Shown here in pieces: positions 1-11,852 of a stretch of DNA of 64,000 nt. Source of the DNA: Aurifilum marmelostoma (taxonomy: Eukaryota > Ascomycota > Sordariomycetes > Diaporthales > Cryphonectriaceae). The stretch is from positions 496,001-560,000 of the forward strand of contig JAMXSV010000008.1 of NCBI GenBank assembly GCA_027559495.1. Direction: 5' to 3'. The notes beneath the pieces were generated by a model. That model did no database searches. It was not told the DNA's origin and worked only from the letters and a program-made list of their open reading frames with translations. The stretch's first letter is position 1. Each line of letters begins with the position of its first letter. Both the position numbers and the translations under genes were made by a program.

Positions 1-2634
1 GCTTTTGCTGCGGCTGGTTTGGCAGCAGGCTTCTTGGCAGTGGCAGTCGTCGCCGTCGAGGCCTTGCCATTCGACTTGCTGAGCCCCTTGGGCAATGGCT
101 TGCTTGCGCTCTTCGACTTGGACTGTGCAGCCAGCCAGCCAGCAAAGTCTGGCTCGTCGTCGTCGCCCCCAAAGGGCTTTGTGCTGCCACTCCCACTGCT
201 GCTGATGTTTCGGGTCGGAAGATCTTTCTTAGGTGCCGAAAATGTTGTTGACGAGGTCATCGACGCGCCACCCGCGTCATTGTCATCCATATCCTCCATA
301 TCTCCCCAAGCATTCGCGCCATCATCGCCCCATGCGTCATCTCCAGTGTCGCCCCAGGCATCGTCTGCTGGAGCGGCATCGGCAAAGAAGGCCTCGCCTC
401 CGGCATTGCCGCTCGACGATGGTCTTGAGGCCGCAGGAAATGTTGGTGATTTCATTGCCTGCCGGTGTAGGGTAGATGCTGACGAAGTCGTCACTGGTGC
501 GGGACGTTTTGCGTCGGGTGCAGGCGTCGAGCCGTCAGATGATGTTGGCTGGATCTCACCTGCGGCTTGCGACATTTTGTTGGTGAAGGATGAGATAGCC
601 CAGCCAGCCCAGGATGGAGCAGACGACTCTGTCGCCACAGGTGTGCTCATGCGCGGCGCATTTGCGCCCAGCTGCTGCGGTGGAAGTGCTGTGTCCGGCA
701 TGTCAGAAGCAGCCTTCTTGATCTTTCCTACGTACACATCCATCGTCTTGAAAGCCTGATCCCGAATAAGCTTCTCCTTGTCTATGAGCAACGGGCAGAT
801 GGCTGGCAAGATTCTCAGCGCGCAGTCTTCGTCACTGAAGCACTCGCTCGTGACGGCAAGAGCCATAAGGGAGGCATTTCTTGCGTGAACAAAAGGGTCC
901 CGTATAGAGCGAGTGAATGCGGCGATGAGCACCTTGCTTCTTGAAGAGGTGCCCAGGTTCTTTGCAATCTTGCCTAGGCATATAGTCGTATTCGTACGAA
1001 TGCCAGGCTGCTCGTCATTTGCAGTCTTGGCAAGACATTTCAGGAGCTCTCCGTTAATGGTGCGATCGGATAGCTTCCCGACTATTGTGAGGACAGACTT
1101 GAGGGTCTGTTCTCTGACGACGGGAGCCAGATCCGTGAAGCCGGACACCAGGTTTGGAAATATCTTGTCGTTGACGATCTTCTGTGACAACCGATCAATC
1201 ATCAAGGGAAGGTTGTCAAGCAGGCAGACGCGAATGGCTCTGTCAGGATTCTGGAATAGACGAATGACCACGGGTGTAATCTTTGTATCGAAGTCGTCAT
1301 CAGGAAGTTTGGTCGCAATTTTCATGACAACGCCGAAAGCTTTGGCGCCTCCTCCGCCAAACTCGACCGACTTGAGTAACTCTGGCAGAACCTTTTCCTT
1401 GAAGAAATCTTCGGGGAAGTCGTCTGTCAATTGGTCAAGGTCACTGGCGAACATCCCATCAGTATTTTCCTTTTCCGTGCCGCTCGTTGGAGACTGTACA
1501 CAACTTACTCGAGGAAAGCCTCGCGCTCTTCAGCAGATTTGATGCCAAGGTTGTCAACCCCGTCGGTCAGTTTTATGAGCGGCGTGTCAAAGAATGAGCC
1601 GCGTCGAGCGCCCTGTTCTATGAAATGAGCCACACTCAGCCGAGACTTTGGGTTGGCATTGACCAAGCGCTTATAGCTTGCGTGCATGGTCGGCGGTATG
1701 TTCTTCGTCTGCCCAGCTTGTTCTGGACCCGAATAATCACCGTTGAACGACTCAAAGATGAGGATACCAGCGTTGAAGGAGTCAACGGCAGAGTGAGGGG
1801 CTCTCTTGATAGCATCCCAGCCGGATCGGAGTTCTGGCGGCGAGTATCGCGCCGAGTCGGGTATCAGGCTGCCGTAATTCTAAGTGGAATTTGTCAGCTG
1901 TGCGAGGTCAGGACAACAGGACCTCCTCTCAGACGTACGTATATGATGGCATCGTCATCCTTGACATTGCTCAGGATCTCGAAACCGCCCAATTTCCATT
2001 CTCCGCTTTCTGATGTGTATATGGAACCAACCCTCACGTTGCCATGGATAGACGAAGCCTCGTCGTTGATGAACTTCACAGTTCGCTATGTTCCCTGTCA
2101 GCCCACAGCCCCCAGGAGTCTCCTATGCACGTGCTTGATCGTACCGCGACGGTATATATGCCCCACTTCAAGGTCTCGGGACTCAAGCTCTTCCGCTTGA
2201 CATGCCATCGCAGGGGCACCAGTCGCTCTGTCGCAATGTAGATATACGTGTCGGTCTGGGGTTCGAGCCATCATCAGCCGCCATTCGGTAGTTTACTCGA
2301 CAGTGCCATTGTAGTACCTCGACCGTGTCCAGCACCTTGATCACACCGGGGTGCCGTAGCGTGCGCAGCTTCTTGAGGGCGTTCTTCGCAAGGGGGAGGC
2401 GGGAGCGGTTGGCGTTGATGTCGAACGAGAAGATGCTGCAGTTGGAGCCGTCTTCCTATACGCGCCATCAGCTACCTCGTACACGCGCACGAGTCGAAGA
2501 GTCAAGCGTACCCGTCTGGTACCATTGTGCAGGGTCCAAATAGACTGGTCGATGTCGACGATATCTCCAAAGGTATAAGGGAAAGCAGGACCCTTGGCAA
2601 TGGCAGATGCCACAGCAGACTTGAGGAAATCCAT
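1..2634 (-). CDS. SCY1-like pseudokinase with HEAT repeats (3' partial)
   Basis: Member of the SCY1/SCYL family of catalytically inactive kinase-like proteins, which work in Golgi-ER and endosomal membrane traffic and tRNA export in other eukaryotes. Proposed exons on the minus strand: 2634-2512, 2455-2318, 2255-2145, 2085-1939, 1879-1509 and 1443-<1, all with GT-AG introns of 53 to 65 bases, giving 777 visible residues. The start MDFLKSAVASAIAKGP and the segment SIWTLHNGTRR-EDGSNCSIFSFD are typical of the family. The kinase-like lobe covers roughly residues 1-290; the glycine loop and catalytic motifs of active kinases are not evident, as expected. An alpha-helical HEAT region follows (about 300-560), then a polar tail with the motif APSWAGWAISSFTNK and an Ala/Lys-rich stretch. 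The frame is still open at base 1, so the C-terminus lies outside. Family knowledge, not the sequence alone, gives the role. Confidence 0.9.
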
Positions 2635-4282
2635 GGTGTGCGGACCCCTTGGTCACACAGAGGCGTTGGTAGAGTTCAGACCATAAAAGAAGCAAGCAAG
2701 CACAGAGGATAAACAGATAGAGTCTCCAGAGAAAATACACAGGGACACGAAGAGAGAGAAAGGCAGGCCAGCACCCTATAAAGTACAATTCGCCAAAAGT
2801 CAGATTATAGTCGCGCGAGAGTAAATGCCACTCGGCAAGCCGACGGCTTGTGCCTGACGTTGCGCGACAGCAGGGTTCAGGTAGCGACTCCGGCTCTAGT
2901 AGTAATCCGCAGCTACCTGTGCTGGCGCTAAGCCTCTCGTGGCATAAGCTCGGGCGGTGAAGAGGGGCAGTATACTACTAGTATGGGAAGAGAGAAAGAG
3001 CTGGTCCCACCTGGCCCATTTCCGCCCGCAGCGGAAGGCCAGCACGAACACCAATAGGCAGGCACACACACACGGGCATTGGCCCTTCTCTTCTCGCTCG
3101 AACAATTTGGAGCTTCTTGCACTTCACCCAGGCCTCACCTTCCAAGTGTTTTTACGGTTTTCCAGCTGACGCAATTGATGAGCTGCATCAGGCAATTCAG
3201 TTCCTCGACGGTGGGATCTGGCGGCGATGCTCTTGTCAGCTCACAGCTGTTGTTGGGCTGCAGATTCAATACATTCGTCCCGTCACCGAGTCGATTCAAA
3301 CACTTATGTCTGATTGATGGATGATAAGGCTTCATCCACGCGCAGCCACAACCAAGGTCTCCTTCTCTGTTCAAAAGAGTAATACTACTTAGTCCAGCAG
3401 GGCTCATGCGACACACTACTACTACTTACTTACTTACGTACTTCTTCGCGGGGTAACTTGTTTCCTTATTATCCACACAACCAGCCTGGCCCGGCTCGGG
3501 TCCCTCAAATTTCCCTCTGCCGCCCTCGACTTTCCCATTTATGACAACAGCCGTCGTCCACTGCATATTCGTGGCGCGTAGACTGAACGGTAAGTTCCTG
3601 AACTATTCTTCTCCCTTGCTCTTCTTACTCATCCTGGTGTCGCTATCTGTGTGCTTCCAAACCCCCCCTGTCTGTCTTTCTTTCTTTTTCTCGATTCCTG
3701 GCAGGCTGTCAATGATGTTCAAATGGTAAAAGGTCGGACTGTCTAATGGGCCCTCTGGTCTTGTTGTTGCTTCTGCTCATTGTCCCCCAATCTCATCTAC
3801 CCAGCCACCTGCTCGGCTGTTGTTTTGTCCTGCGCTGTCGATGCCAGGGCACCACATCACGTCGCTATACTCCTCCCTCCTCCTCCTCCTACTCCTCTCC
3901 TGGCCACAAAGCTCGAGCCTCCGCTTTGTCGCCTGGGCGCAAGTGGATCGGGTTGTATGGAACATCAATCTGTATTATCAGCCGCTCATCGGAGTCCAAC
4001 CTTGAACTTCCGCCATAAGGCAGGGCCAAAGGCTGCGGCACACATTTCCAACCACCATCACACACACCACTCCTCGGCAAACCTTGTTTTTTTTGCACGG
4101 GTTTGAGATCCGTTTTGAGCCAACCAACAACGAAGCCGCTGCAGCTCGCACAGGGTGACGACTCCATTAAGAGACTGAAAAGATCTGAGACGCCTGCCTG
4201 GTCGATCCATACGAAGACTTGTGTTGCTTTGTTTTTGCAACACCTATTAAGAACTCTCTAGTGGGCTTGCTAACCTGGCGCC
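2635..4282. other. Divergent promoter region between the SCY1-like and PHD genes
   Basis: About 1.65 kb without a supportable gene. It must hold both promoters, since the flanking genes are transcribed away from each other. It contains pyrimidine-rich tracts (for example around 3600-3700 and 3880-3905) typical of fungal leaders. Short open frames on both strands lack family resemblance and splice logic. Confidence 0.6.
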
Positions 4283-4958
4283 ATGCCCGCGCAGCTCGAC
4301 CCTCAGCTCGGCCGGGCCCCGCAAGGCCAGAAATGCATGATCTGTAATCACCCTGAGCAGGTAGGCAAGGTTCTCGTCCCATGCAGTCGATGCGGAAGGA
4401 CTTATCACCAGACGTGTCATCGGCCACCTCCGCAATACCTGTGAGTGAGAAAATCCCCGTGCAGCTGAATCGCAACCTTGTCTGTGCAGAGACGTGTCTA
4501 CCAGACAACAAATTGACCTTGGCTCTTCACACGCGTCGGGGCGTAAACGCCCGACCCCACCTCAAGCCGACCAACTCTTTCCACTACAATCACGTCTCTC
4601 TCAACATGATCATGACCTGCCCTCACAGGCGACACCCCGATCAGACCCCAAATCAACCTTCACCCTATTTCGCTGCCCGTCACTCTCCTGTCTTATCACT
4701 CACGAGCTGGTTAGCTGACTTATCCCTAGCTTTATCTGCACGTGGTGTCGCAATCGCGATCAGGCCCGAAACATAAGAAACCCGCCAAGAAATAATGGGA
4801 TTGCAGAAGAGCCCTCAATTCGAAAGCCAGCAATCTGGGCCTCAGATCAAATCCCTTCACCAGAGGCCCCAGTCCGGAAGCCCAACAAGAAGGACCCCAT
4901 CTTCCCCATGGTGCATCTCGAGAAGATGTTCCCGATCAGTACCAGCTTCACACCTGGT

Positions 4959-5000
<42 letters not shown>

Positions 5001-6518
5001 CCTTTTCTGTTATCCGACGACGAGGCGGACAGCTGCTGGGCGAGGGCCAAATGCCGCGTCCCAAATTGCGATCAGGACGCAGCCAAGGGCAACGTCGCAT
5101 GCACCCTTCACTTGATGAACCTCTCTCCCAAGTCGTCTCCGATCCCCGACGGAATATCTTTCGAGCCTCATCGCCCTGGACAGAGTAATGGACAGAGTAA
5201 CAGTGCTCGAATGCCACACGAGCCGGTCCCCTTGGCCAACCGCAAGACACTGGAAGCCAAGGCGACCGCCAGAAAGACGGCTAACAAGAGGCGTCCTCTG
5301 TACCCTGGCGAGAGGATTCTAAATGCCTGCATGTCTGCGGAGCTGAAGAATGGCTATCTTTCGCGTAAGATCACGTCACAGAGGGCCCTGGACTCGCGGT
5401 CGCGGCCAGTCGAGGGCTCCGCCAATAAGAGGCAGCGGGGGGGCTCTCCTGGCTTCAATTCTGCACCCTTTCCTTCGCCTCTTGCCCCGCCAAAGGCATT
5501 CGCCTACGATGGCAAGAAGAAGTTAAACGTTGTGCCTGGTCAATTACCGAGGCGGCATGATGATTTGCACTCTCTGGATTCCGACGATACAAGTGCTCCA
5601 TCTTCTTACACTGAGTACCTCAGAACGCCCCTCGGCAACTCGATATCTGATGTACAGCCAGAATATCCGAGGCTGGTTGAAGAATCGATCCCCAGACTAG
5701 ATGAAGAGTCACTTCCCATACTGGATGAAGAATCACTACCCAGTCTGGGCGAGGAACCACTCCCTGAGCTCCACACAGGGCCACTCCACGGGCTCAGTGA
5801 GGAGCCAACGGGCATTGCAAGTTGGGGCGATTATGACGAAGAGGTGGACGTCAGAGATGTGTCCATTGTTGCATCAGCTGAAAAGGCACAGCCGCTCCCT
5901 CTCAAGGCACCTCTTGTAAGGGCCGACGGCGGCAACGAGGGTCCTGCGAGAACAACACCTACCAAGACGAAAGCTGGTCAAAGCGAGAAGACGTCTGCCT
6001 CGCGGTCCTCAAAGGCCCAACCTCCTAGACGCACTCCGCCGTTGGAGAGACAACGACGTCGTCTGGCTGAGAAAGACACGTCAATCCTAGATTCATATAT
6101 ATACGGACAGCAAGGCTCCTCCCAAATCGCTCCACCCGTGGTCGAGAAGCGACCCGACCGGGAAGAGCACCAGCTGCAGGGGGCAGGTGTCAGGTTCGGC
6201 CATTTGGATCCCCGAACTCATCGAAGCAGGCCACACTCAGAAGCGTGGTACCTGCAGAAAGAGCTCGAGATCAAGGCTCGCGGAGGAAGAAAGGCAAACT
6301 TGGGCAAGGCGGCCCAGAGATTGAAACAACAACGTGTGCAAGAGAGCCCTGAGGATTTCGAGGACAGCCTGCCAGACCGCGTCCGCGACAATGAAAACTG
6401 GGTGGGTGCATTGCGCTGGTTCCGTGGTCAGAAGATCGAGCTCGAACAGCCCTCTGCCCCAGCAACTCCTGTGAAACCCAAGCGGCCATACGTTAGACGA
6501 AAGCCACCCGGACACTGA
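4283..6518 (+). CDS. PHD-finger protein with Ser/Asn tract and decapeptide repeat
   Basis: Two exons, 4283-4440 and 4730-6518, joined in phase 2 over a 289-base intron (gtgagt...ccctag), give 648 aa. The splice completes an N-terminal zinc finger: residues about 18-60 hold CMIC, then CSRCGRTYHQTC, then CTWC after the junction, a C4HC3 PHD pattern. The intron splits the finger just before its last cysteine pair. PHD fingers usually read histone H3 tails, so a chromatin role is inferred. A second Cys/His cluster (CRVPNC...CTLH) follows a Ser-Asn tract encoded by an AGC/AAC microsatellite. The middle is disordered, with Arg/Lys-rich patches and about four degenerate copies of a ten-residue unit like LDEESLPxLD. 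The C-terminus is basic (KPKRPYVRRKPPGH). The Met at 4908 lies inside the second exon, and upstream coding is open back to the acceptor, so the upstream start is preferred. The precise family is not recognised. Confidence 0.8.
4963..5001 (+). repeat. AGC/AAC trinucleotide microsatellite in coding sequence
   Basis: Imperfect CAGCAG/CAACAG repeat encoding a Ser-Ser-Asn-Ser-Asn tract in the PHD protein, with a high chance of length variation between strains. Confidence 0.85.
5668..5770 (+). repeat. Degenerate 30-bp coding tandem repeat
   Basis: About four copies of a 30-base unit encode acidic decapeptides (EESIPRLD, EESLPILD, EESLPSLG, EEPLPEL). The copies diverge at synonymous and conservative positions, so the array is old and kept in frame. 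Confidence 0.75.
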
Positions 6519-8156
6519 CGGAAGACGTTTCTTGCACTATTACACCATTTATAACATGGGCGGCTCCAGACGAAGAACGTGCTAGAGGTTTAGTGAGCAC
6601 TTGACGCTTGACACGACCTCGTGCACTATATGGGAAGACACTCGACTTCTGCATCAATACGATGCAGTCAGTACTCATGGGCAATTGCATCCCAATTCGT
6701 GTCACAAAAAGTTGGAGACCCCGGGAAACTCATCATAGCTGCCAAGGAAGAAGGCGCTCAGACACCCTATGCGCAGTAGTGTAAGGGCTTTATCAAACAC
6801 CAACAACATTGAAGAGACACAATCACTACTAGCACGGGCACGAACCGCCCACGGTTGACGAAGAAGACATAATACTCCTCGGTTGTAGCGAGAGAGAGAT
6901 TGGAGGCGACTCGAGGACACCAAACTAAAAAGGCCATACACTGGTCCGACAACAAAAACATACAATGAAACACCTTCGTCCCCAAATTTAAAGTCTTGCT
7001 CATAACAATCTTGACCATCTGCCATTCGTAAAAGGATCCGTTGTTAGATACAATCTTTCTGCAGATGATCACAATTAGCCGTTTGTACCTGGACAAGGCT
7101 GTGTACGCCCTAACCCTAGGCCCCAGCAAATTACAGGCTTCGCACTAAGTATCTAAGTGGCAAGGCTCCCGAACCAAACTACCACTCGAGGACAACCGTG
7201 CCATCAGCAAATGTCTCGGGAAACCAACTCGAGCCGATTCAGTACCTTTTGTTTGCCTCTTTCCATGCGAACTCGGCTTCGCTTTTTTCAAATGCCAGAT
7301 CAATAAAGGGGGGGCTCGGTTTCTTGCGGCGGTGTTGCAGTGTCACGCGTAGGCTCAGTTTGTCTTCTAGAGGGGGATGCGCGTGCTATGATGGATTGTT
7401 TTATGACATAGTTGTATTACTTCTCAAGAAACCCATGTCGTAAAAAGGATGCAATATCTGGGCCTAATGAGTCCCAGAATAATTTGTTTGCAGCGTCCCG
7501 AGGGTTAGTATTATTGAGTGTGTTTATTTGTTTCTCCTCCTAAAGTAGGTCTTGGGTGATGAGTGGTACAAGAGATGATTGTGTGAGCCAGAGATTGTAT
7601 CTAAGGGGCGAGGGACATCGGGTTTTGGGAGGCGAGTGATTGCATGTTGACTTGTGACGGGTTATACAGTAGCTAAGAAAGAGGCAGGAATCGCTTCGCT
7701 CTACGAGGCATTGCTTGATGCTGCTAGAGGCAGGCAGGCAGGCAGTTACGCCGGCTCTTTCATACGAAGCGCGTTGCACCGTGTATCCTCGTATCCTCGC
7801 GGCCATTCACGTCGAAAATATCCTGCGCCTCGTCTATAGAGCCTCGGAGCGAGACAATTCGCGCTCAAGATCAAGAGATATTGATGCTTTTTGAATAGGT
7901 CTGACGAGATTCTGTGTTCCTTCAATGTGTCAATAACACATGAGAATAAAATTGATTCGACCAACGCCGAGCTTTTTGACCTTTTAGACCTGATATACTT
8001 TACGCCTGTCTCCTCCCATTGACACACCGTAGACTGGCCAGATTTTCTTCTTTGCAAATGCAAGCATGCCTCCCAATTCCCCCGCACCCTCAAGGCTTTT
8101 CCTTTTCTCTATCCCTTGTCCTTTCGCACTCTTTCTCAGAATTCTGCTTCTCTTCC
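6519..8156. other. Convergent 3' intergenic region
   Basis: About 1.6 kb between two genes whose 3' ends face each other. It should hold both 3' UTRs and polyadenylation signals. I see no coding potential. A single telomere-like CCCTAACCCT string occurs at about 7107-7116 but is not repeated. Confidence 0.6.
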
Positions 8157-10910
8157 TTATAATCCCTTGGACAGCAGGTTCAGCGCACTCCCGGCAAGGA
8201 TAAAACCGGCCTGGTCCCGGCTGACGGCGTGCTTAACAGGCACCTCAAACTCCTCCCCGCTCCCGTTCTTGCGCACGCGCAGGCGCACCTCGCCCTGGCC
8301 CTTGTTCAGCAGCATCTCGTACAGACCAATGGTGTCCACCTCGTCCAGCGCGTCGATCCTGTCGTAGTCGGCCTCGTTCTCGAGCGTCAGCGGGACGACG
8401 CCCTGCTTCTTCAGGTTCGTCTCGTGGATGCGCGCGAAGCTCTTGCACACGATGATGCGCGCGCCGAGGTACCGCGGCTGCAGGGCGGCGTGCTCGCGGG
8501 CGGAGCCCTCGCCGTAGTTGTGCTCCGCCAAGACGAGCCAGGGCCGCTGTGCCTCTTTCCACTTGCGCATGAGCTCCGGGATCGTGCTGCGCGAGCCGTC
8601 GAGGTCGTATGCGACGTTGACCTCGCCGGTTGCGGCGTTCACCGCCGTGTTGAGTGTGTTGGTGGCGATGTTGGGCAGGTGACCCTTGTACTTGAGCCAG
8701 GGTCCCGCGGCAGAAATGGTGTCGGTTGTGCACTTGCCCTTGACCTTGACGAGCACACGGAGGCCGGTAAGGTCGGACTTGGGGAAGGGGTCGAAGGGGT
8801 CCAGCAGTGCGAGGCGCTGCGAGTCGGGAGAGATGGCAACCTGGATACTAGCGTCGGGTTCCTGGCTGGCGACCTTGAAGTCCTCGTTGCCAAACTCGAA
8901 GGGGGTCTTGGGGTCCTCGACGCCCTTGGGCGCCGGGAAGCGGAAGTCCTTTCCATCTGGCGTCTGGAGAGTGTCCGTCATGGGGTTAAACGTCGTCGAG
9001 CCGGCGAAAGCCATAGCGGTCACAATCTCAGGGCTGGCGAGGAAGTTCATCGTGTCGAGGTTGCCGTCGTTGCGACCGCGGAAGTTACGGTTATAGGATG
9101 TGAAGATGGCATTCGGCGTGCCCTTCTCGACGCCGTCGCGCCGCTTCCACTGGCCAATACACGGCCCGCACGCATTCGAAAGCACGATGCCGCCTGCTTC
9201 GGTAAAAGTATCGAGGACACCGTCGCGCTCGAGAGTGGCTCGGATCTGCTCGCTGCCAGGCGTCACGTAAAAGTCCGTGGCCGGCTTGAGCCCTGCTGCC
9301 TCTGCGGCCTTGACTATGCTCTCCACGCGCGTCATGTCTTCGTAGGAGCTGTTTGTGCAGCTTCCTATTAACCCTGCCGAGACCTTCTGTGGCCACTTCT
9401 CTTCCTGCACTGTCTTCTTGAACTGCGACAGGGGCGTCGACAGGTCCGGTGTGTGTGGTCCGTTGATGTGGGGTTCGAGCTCGGACAGGTTGATCTCGAT
9501 CAGCTGGTCGTATTCTGCGCCCTCGTCGGCCTTGAACCTGAAGTATGCGTCTTCCGAGCTGCCAACACCGGGGAAGTTCTGGAAGACCTTGGCGGCGCTC
9601 GCCAGGTCCGCCCTCCTCGTGGCCTCGAGGTATCTTGCTGAGGCTTCTGTGAAGGGGAAAACTGATGTCGTCGCACCGACTTCGGCACCCTGCAAATTAT
9701 ACACTGTTAGCTTTGACCCTGCCACCTCCCTCATCACAATCCCATCATGGGGCTCAACAAACCATATTGCAGATAGTTGCCATGCCAGTAAGACTCAGAG
9801 TCTCCACGCCAGGGCCTAGAATGTCAAGTTAGTGGTGCTGAACTTAGTATAGTAAACTTCGAGGATCTTAGAGGAGGTAGAGGAGAAATTCTGAGAGAGA
9901 GGGCGGTAGAAAGAAGGCAGACCTCAGGGGATGCCTGGCGTTCACCATCCACATCGTGTTGTGGTCCAGTCGAGGAAGAAAGGATGACGGTCAGACTTGC
10001 CTGAATATTCAATCACAAAACCTGTGCCACCTCTTACAGTCAGCTTGCCGGCGAGGTGTAGGATCACGTCCTTGGGTGCCACCCAGTCGTTGAGCCTGCC
10101 CGTCAGCCTCACGCCCAGCACCTTGGGGGCCTTGAGCTCCCACGGGGCGCCCACGAGCGCCTCCACTGCGTCCGCACCGCCGACACCGATGGCAATTGTG
10201 CACAGGCCGCCCGCATTGGGTGTGTGGCTGTCGGTGCCCAGCATCATGAGCCCCGGGCGGGCATAGTTCTCGAGCACGGTCTGGTGGATGATGCCGGCGC
10301 CCGGGGGCCAGAAGTCAACGCCGTACTTCTTGCCAGCACTCTCGAGGAAGTCAAAGACCTCGCGGTTGACGTTCAGGCCTTCCTCCAGGTCCTTGTCCGC
10401 GCCGCGCTCGCCGACGATCAGGTGGTCGCAGTGGATGGAGGCCGGGATGGCGGTGCGCGGCAGGTCGCACGCCATGAACTGCAGCAGGGCCATCTGGGCC
10501 GAGGCGTCCTGCATGTTGACACGGTCGGGCTTGAGCTGCAGGTTCGTGCGGCCGCGGATATCGCGCCCGCCGTTGGTGTTGGAGAGGAGGTTTTCCTCGG
10601 GCTTGTCAAGGTGGGAGTAGAGGATCTTCTCGGCCAGGGTGAGGCGCTGGGCCCCGAGAACTCGTCGCACCTCGGCATACTTGTTGTAGAGAGTCTCGTA
10701 GGTCGGTGGCAGTGCTGGGCCGGTCGAGAGGCGGCGGATGCTGCTGCTTGGTAGGGAGCGGCGGAGCTGGAGGCCGGCGCTCTGTCACGCAGAATAATTA
10801 TGCTGGTTAAGCTTCTGGAGGTTGCATCTTCGAGGGGGATTCTGGGCGGGAGACTGTGAACTTACCCTCGCCAGCGCCCCTGAGCGTCTCGCGGCATCAA
10901 TTGACCTCAT
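8157..10910 (-). CDS. Mitochondrial aconitate hydratase (Aco2/AcoB-like)
   Basis: Four exons on the minus strand: 10910-10866, 10781-10001, 9815-9763 and 9689-8157, giving 803 aa. Aconitase isomerises citrate and isocitrate through cis-aconitate using a 4Fe-4S cluster in the mitochondrial matrix. The cluster cysteines are visible at about residues 404 (GSCTNSS), 467 and 470 (NACGPCIGQW), with the usual 63- and 3-residue spacing. The substrate motifs GTDSHTPNAGGL and SFARIHETNLKKQG are intact. The first exon and start of the second encode an Arg/Ser-rich presequence ending near RRLSTG, a good matrix-targeting peptide. The second intron begins GCAAGT, a GC-AG intron. The sequence is diverged from the main fungal TCA aconitase as I know it and resembles the second paralogue, which in yeast and Aspergillus is linked to homocitrate dehydration in lysine synthesis; that assignment is inference. 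Confidence 0.9.
9816..10000 (-). other. GC-AG intron in the aconitase gene
   Basis: The exon ends TTCAG and the intron starts GCAAGT and ends TTCTAG. Splicing here restores the conserved peptide EYSGPGVETLSLTGM across the junction. No in-frame GT donor nearby does so. The donor otherwise matches the strong AG|GCAAGT consensus expected of GC donors. Confidence 0.85.
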
Positions 10911-11852
10911 CTTTGGGCAGAGGGCACAACCGATGTATCGAGGATGACCGCTTCAGACGGCGCAGACTCGAGAAAACTCGAATTGTTCCTTGCCTCTAGA
11001 AATGTCAAAAGAGTCAAGCTAAATCTAGGACCGATTGCGGAGCCGTGGCCCACCGTGCAACTTTCGGAACAGGGATCCCCTCGGCCAATCACCTAGTCAA
11101 TCATTGTCAGCTTCCCCCAACGTCAACTGAGAAGACCCTTGATCGATGCAGCCATGATTTACAGTGACAAAGTTTTCTTTATTTCTACCAACACCTCCCT
11201 CCACATTGTGCTTCTTTTCCCTTTTTCTCTCTTCTCTTTTTAGGGAAAAAAAAAACATTTAAAAAAATCACCGTCTCTTGGATAGTAGCCCTACTCAGAA
11301 TTCCTTCTACCCTAATACGTTGGAGAGTTAGTTATTACACATCTAAGGGGTTGAGGAAGGATGTCCTCAAGACATTCACATTGTCTCGAAGCCTCGTTGG
11401 TCTGCTACCAGTAGAGACGAGAATCACATGCAGAGGCATTCCGTACAAGTGGTCACCGTCATTGCGCATATAGAGATGACCAAGCAATAATCTTCCTTGC
11501 GCAATTTGCACGTCTTTTAGCATCATTGAACTGAAAGTAAATTTGGCGATCTCGTAAACAGTCATTGATAAGAGTCGAAGAGAGCCTCGTCTCACGTGTA
11601 AGGGGCTGAGGCCCCTTCCCCTCAATCACAGTCCATCGAAGGTGCAAAGTTAGACAAGCCCAACAAATGAAATCATGGCATACAACAAAGGAGAATTGTT
11701 TGACGACTGCAGTCTCAGACCCCACAACCCAGAAGGTTCAAAGAAAAGTCACCACTATCCCAAACGCCAGATCCCTGATAAACCTGCTCGGCAAAGACCG
11801 CAGCAGACAAGTACTGTGTAGAGAGAAGGTGGCGTGAAATCCAGACAGCTGT
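10911..11852. other. Intergenic region upstream of aconitase, downstream of FHA gene
   Basis: About 0.94 kb that must hold the aconitase promoter and the FHA gene terminator. It has a C/T-rich tract followed by an A9 run around 11205-11260. No gene is supported. Confidence 0.6.

Noticed and set aside
19..759. 246-codon plus-strand open frame
   Set aside because: Antisense shadow of the SCY1-like coding strand, whose minus frame gives clear family sequence; the plus frame is low-complexity Ser/Ala.
7107..7116. Isolated telomere-like CCCTAACCCT
   Set aside because: Single ten-base occurrence with no partner arm or repetition; expected by chance at this scale.
8229..9371. 380-codon plus-strand open frame opposite aconitase
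   Set aside because: Mirror image of GC-rich third positions in aconitase; composition is Val/Leu/Ala/Glu/Gly without domain resemblance.
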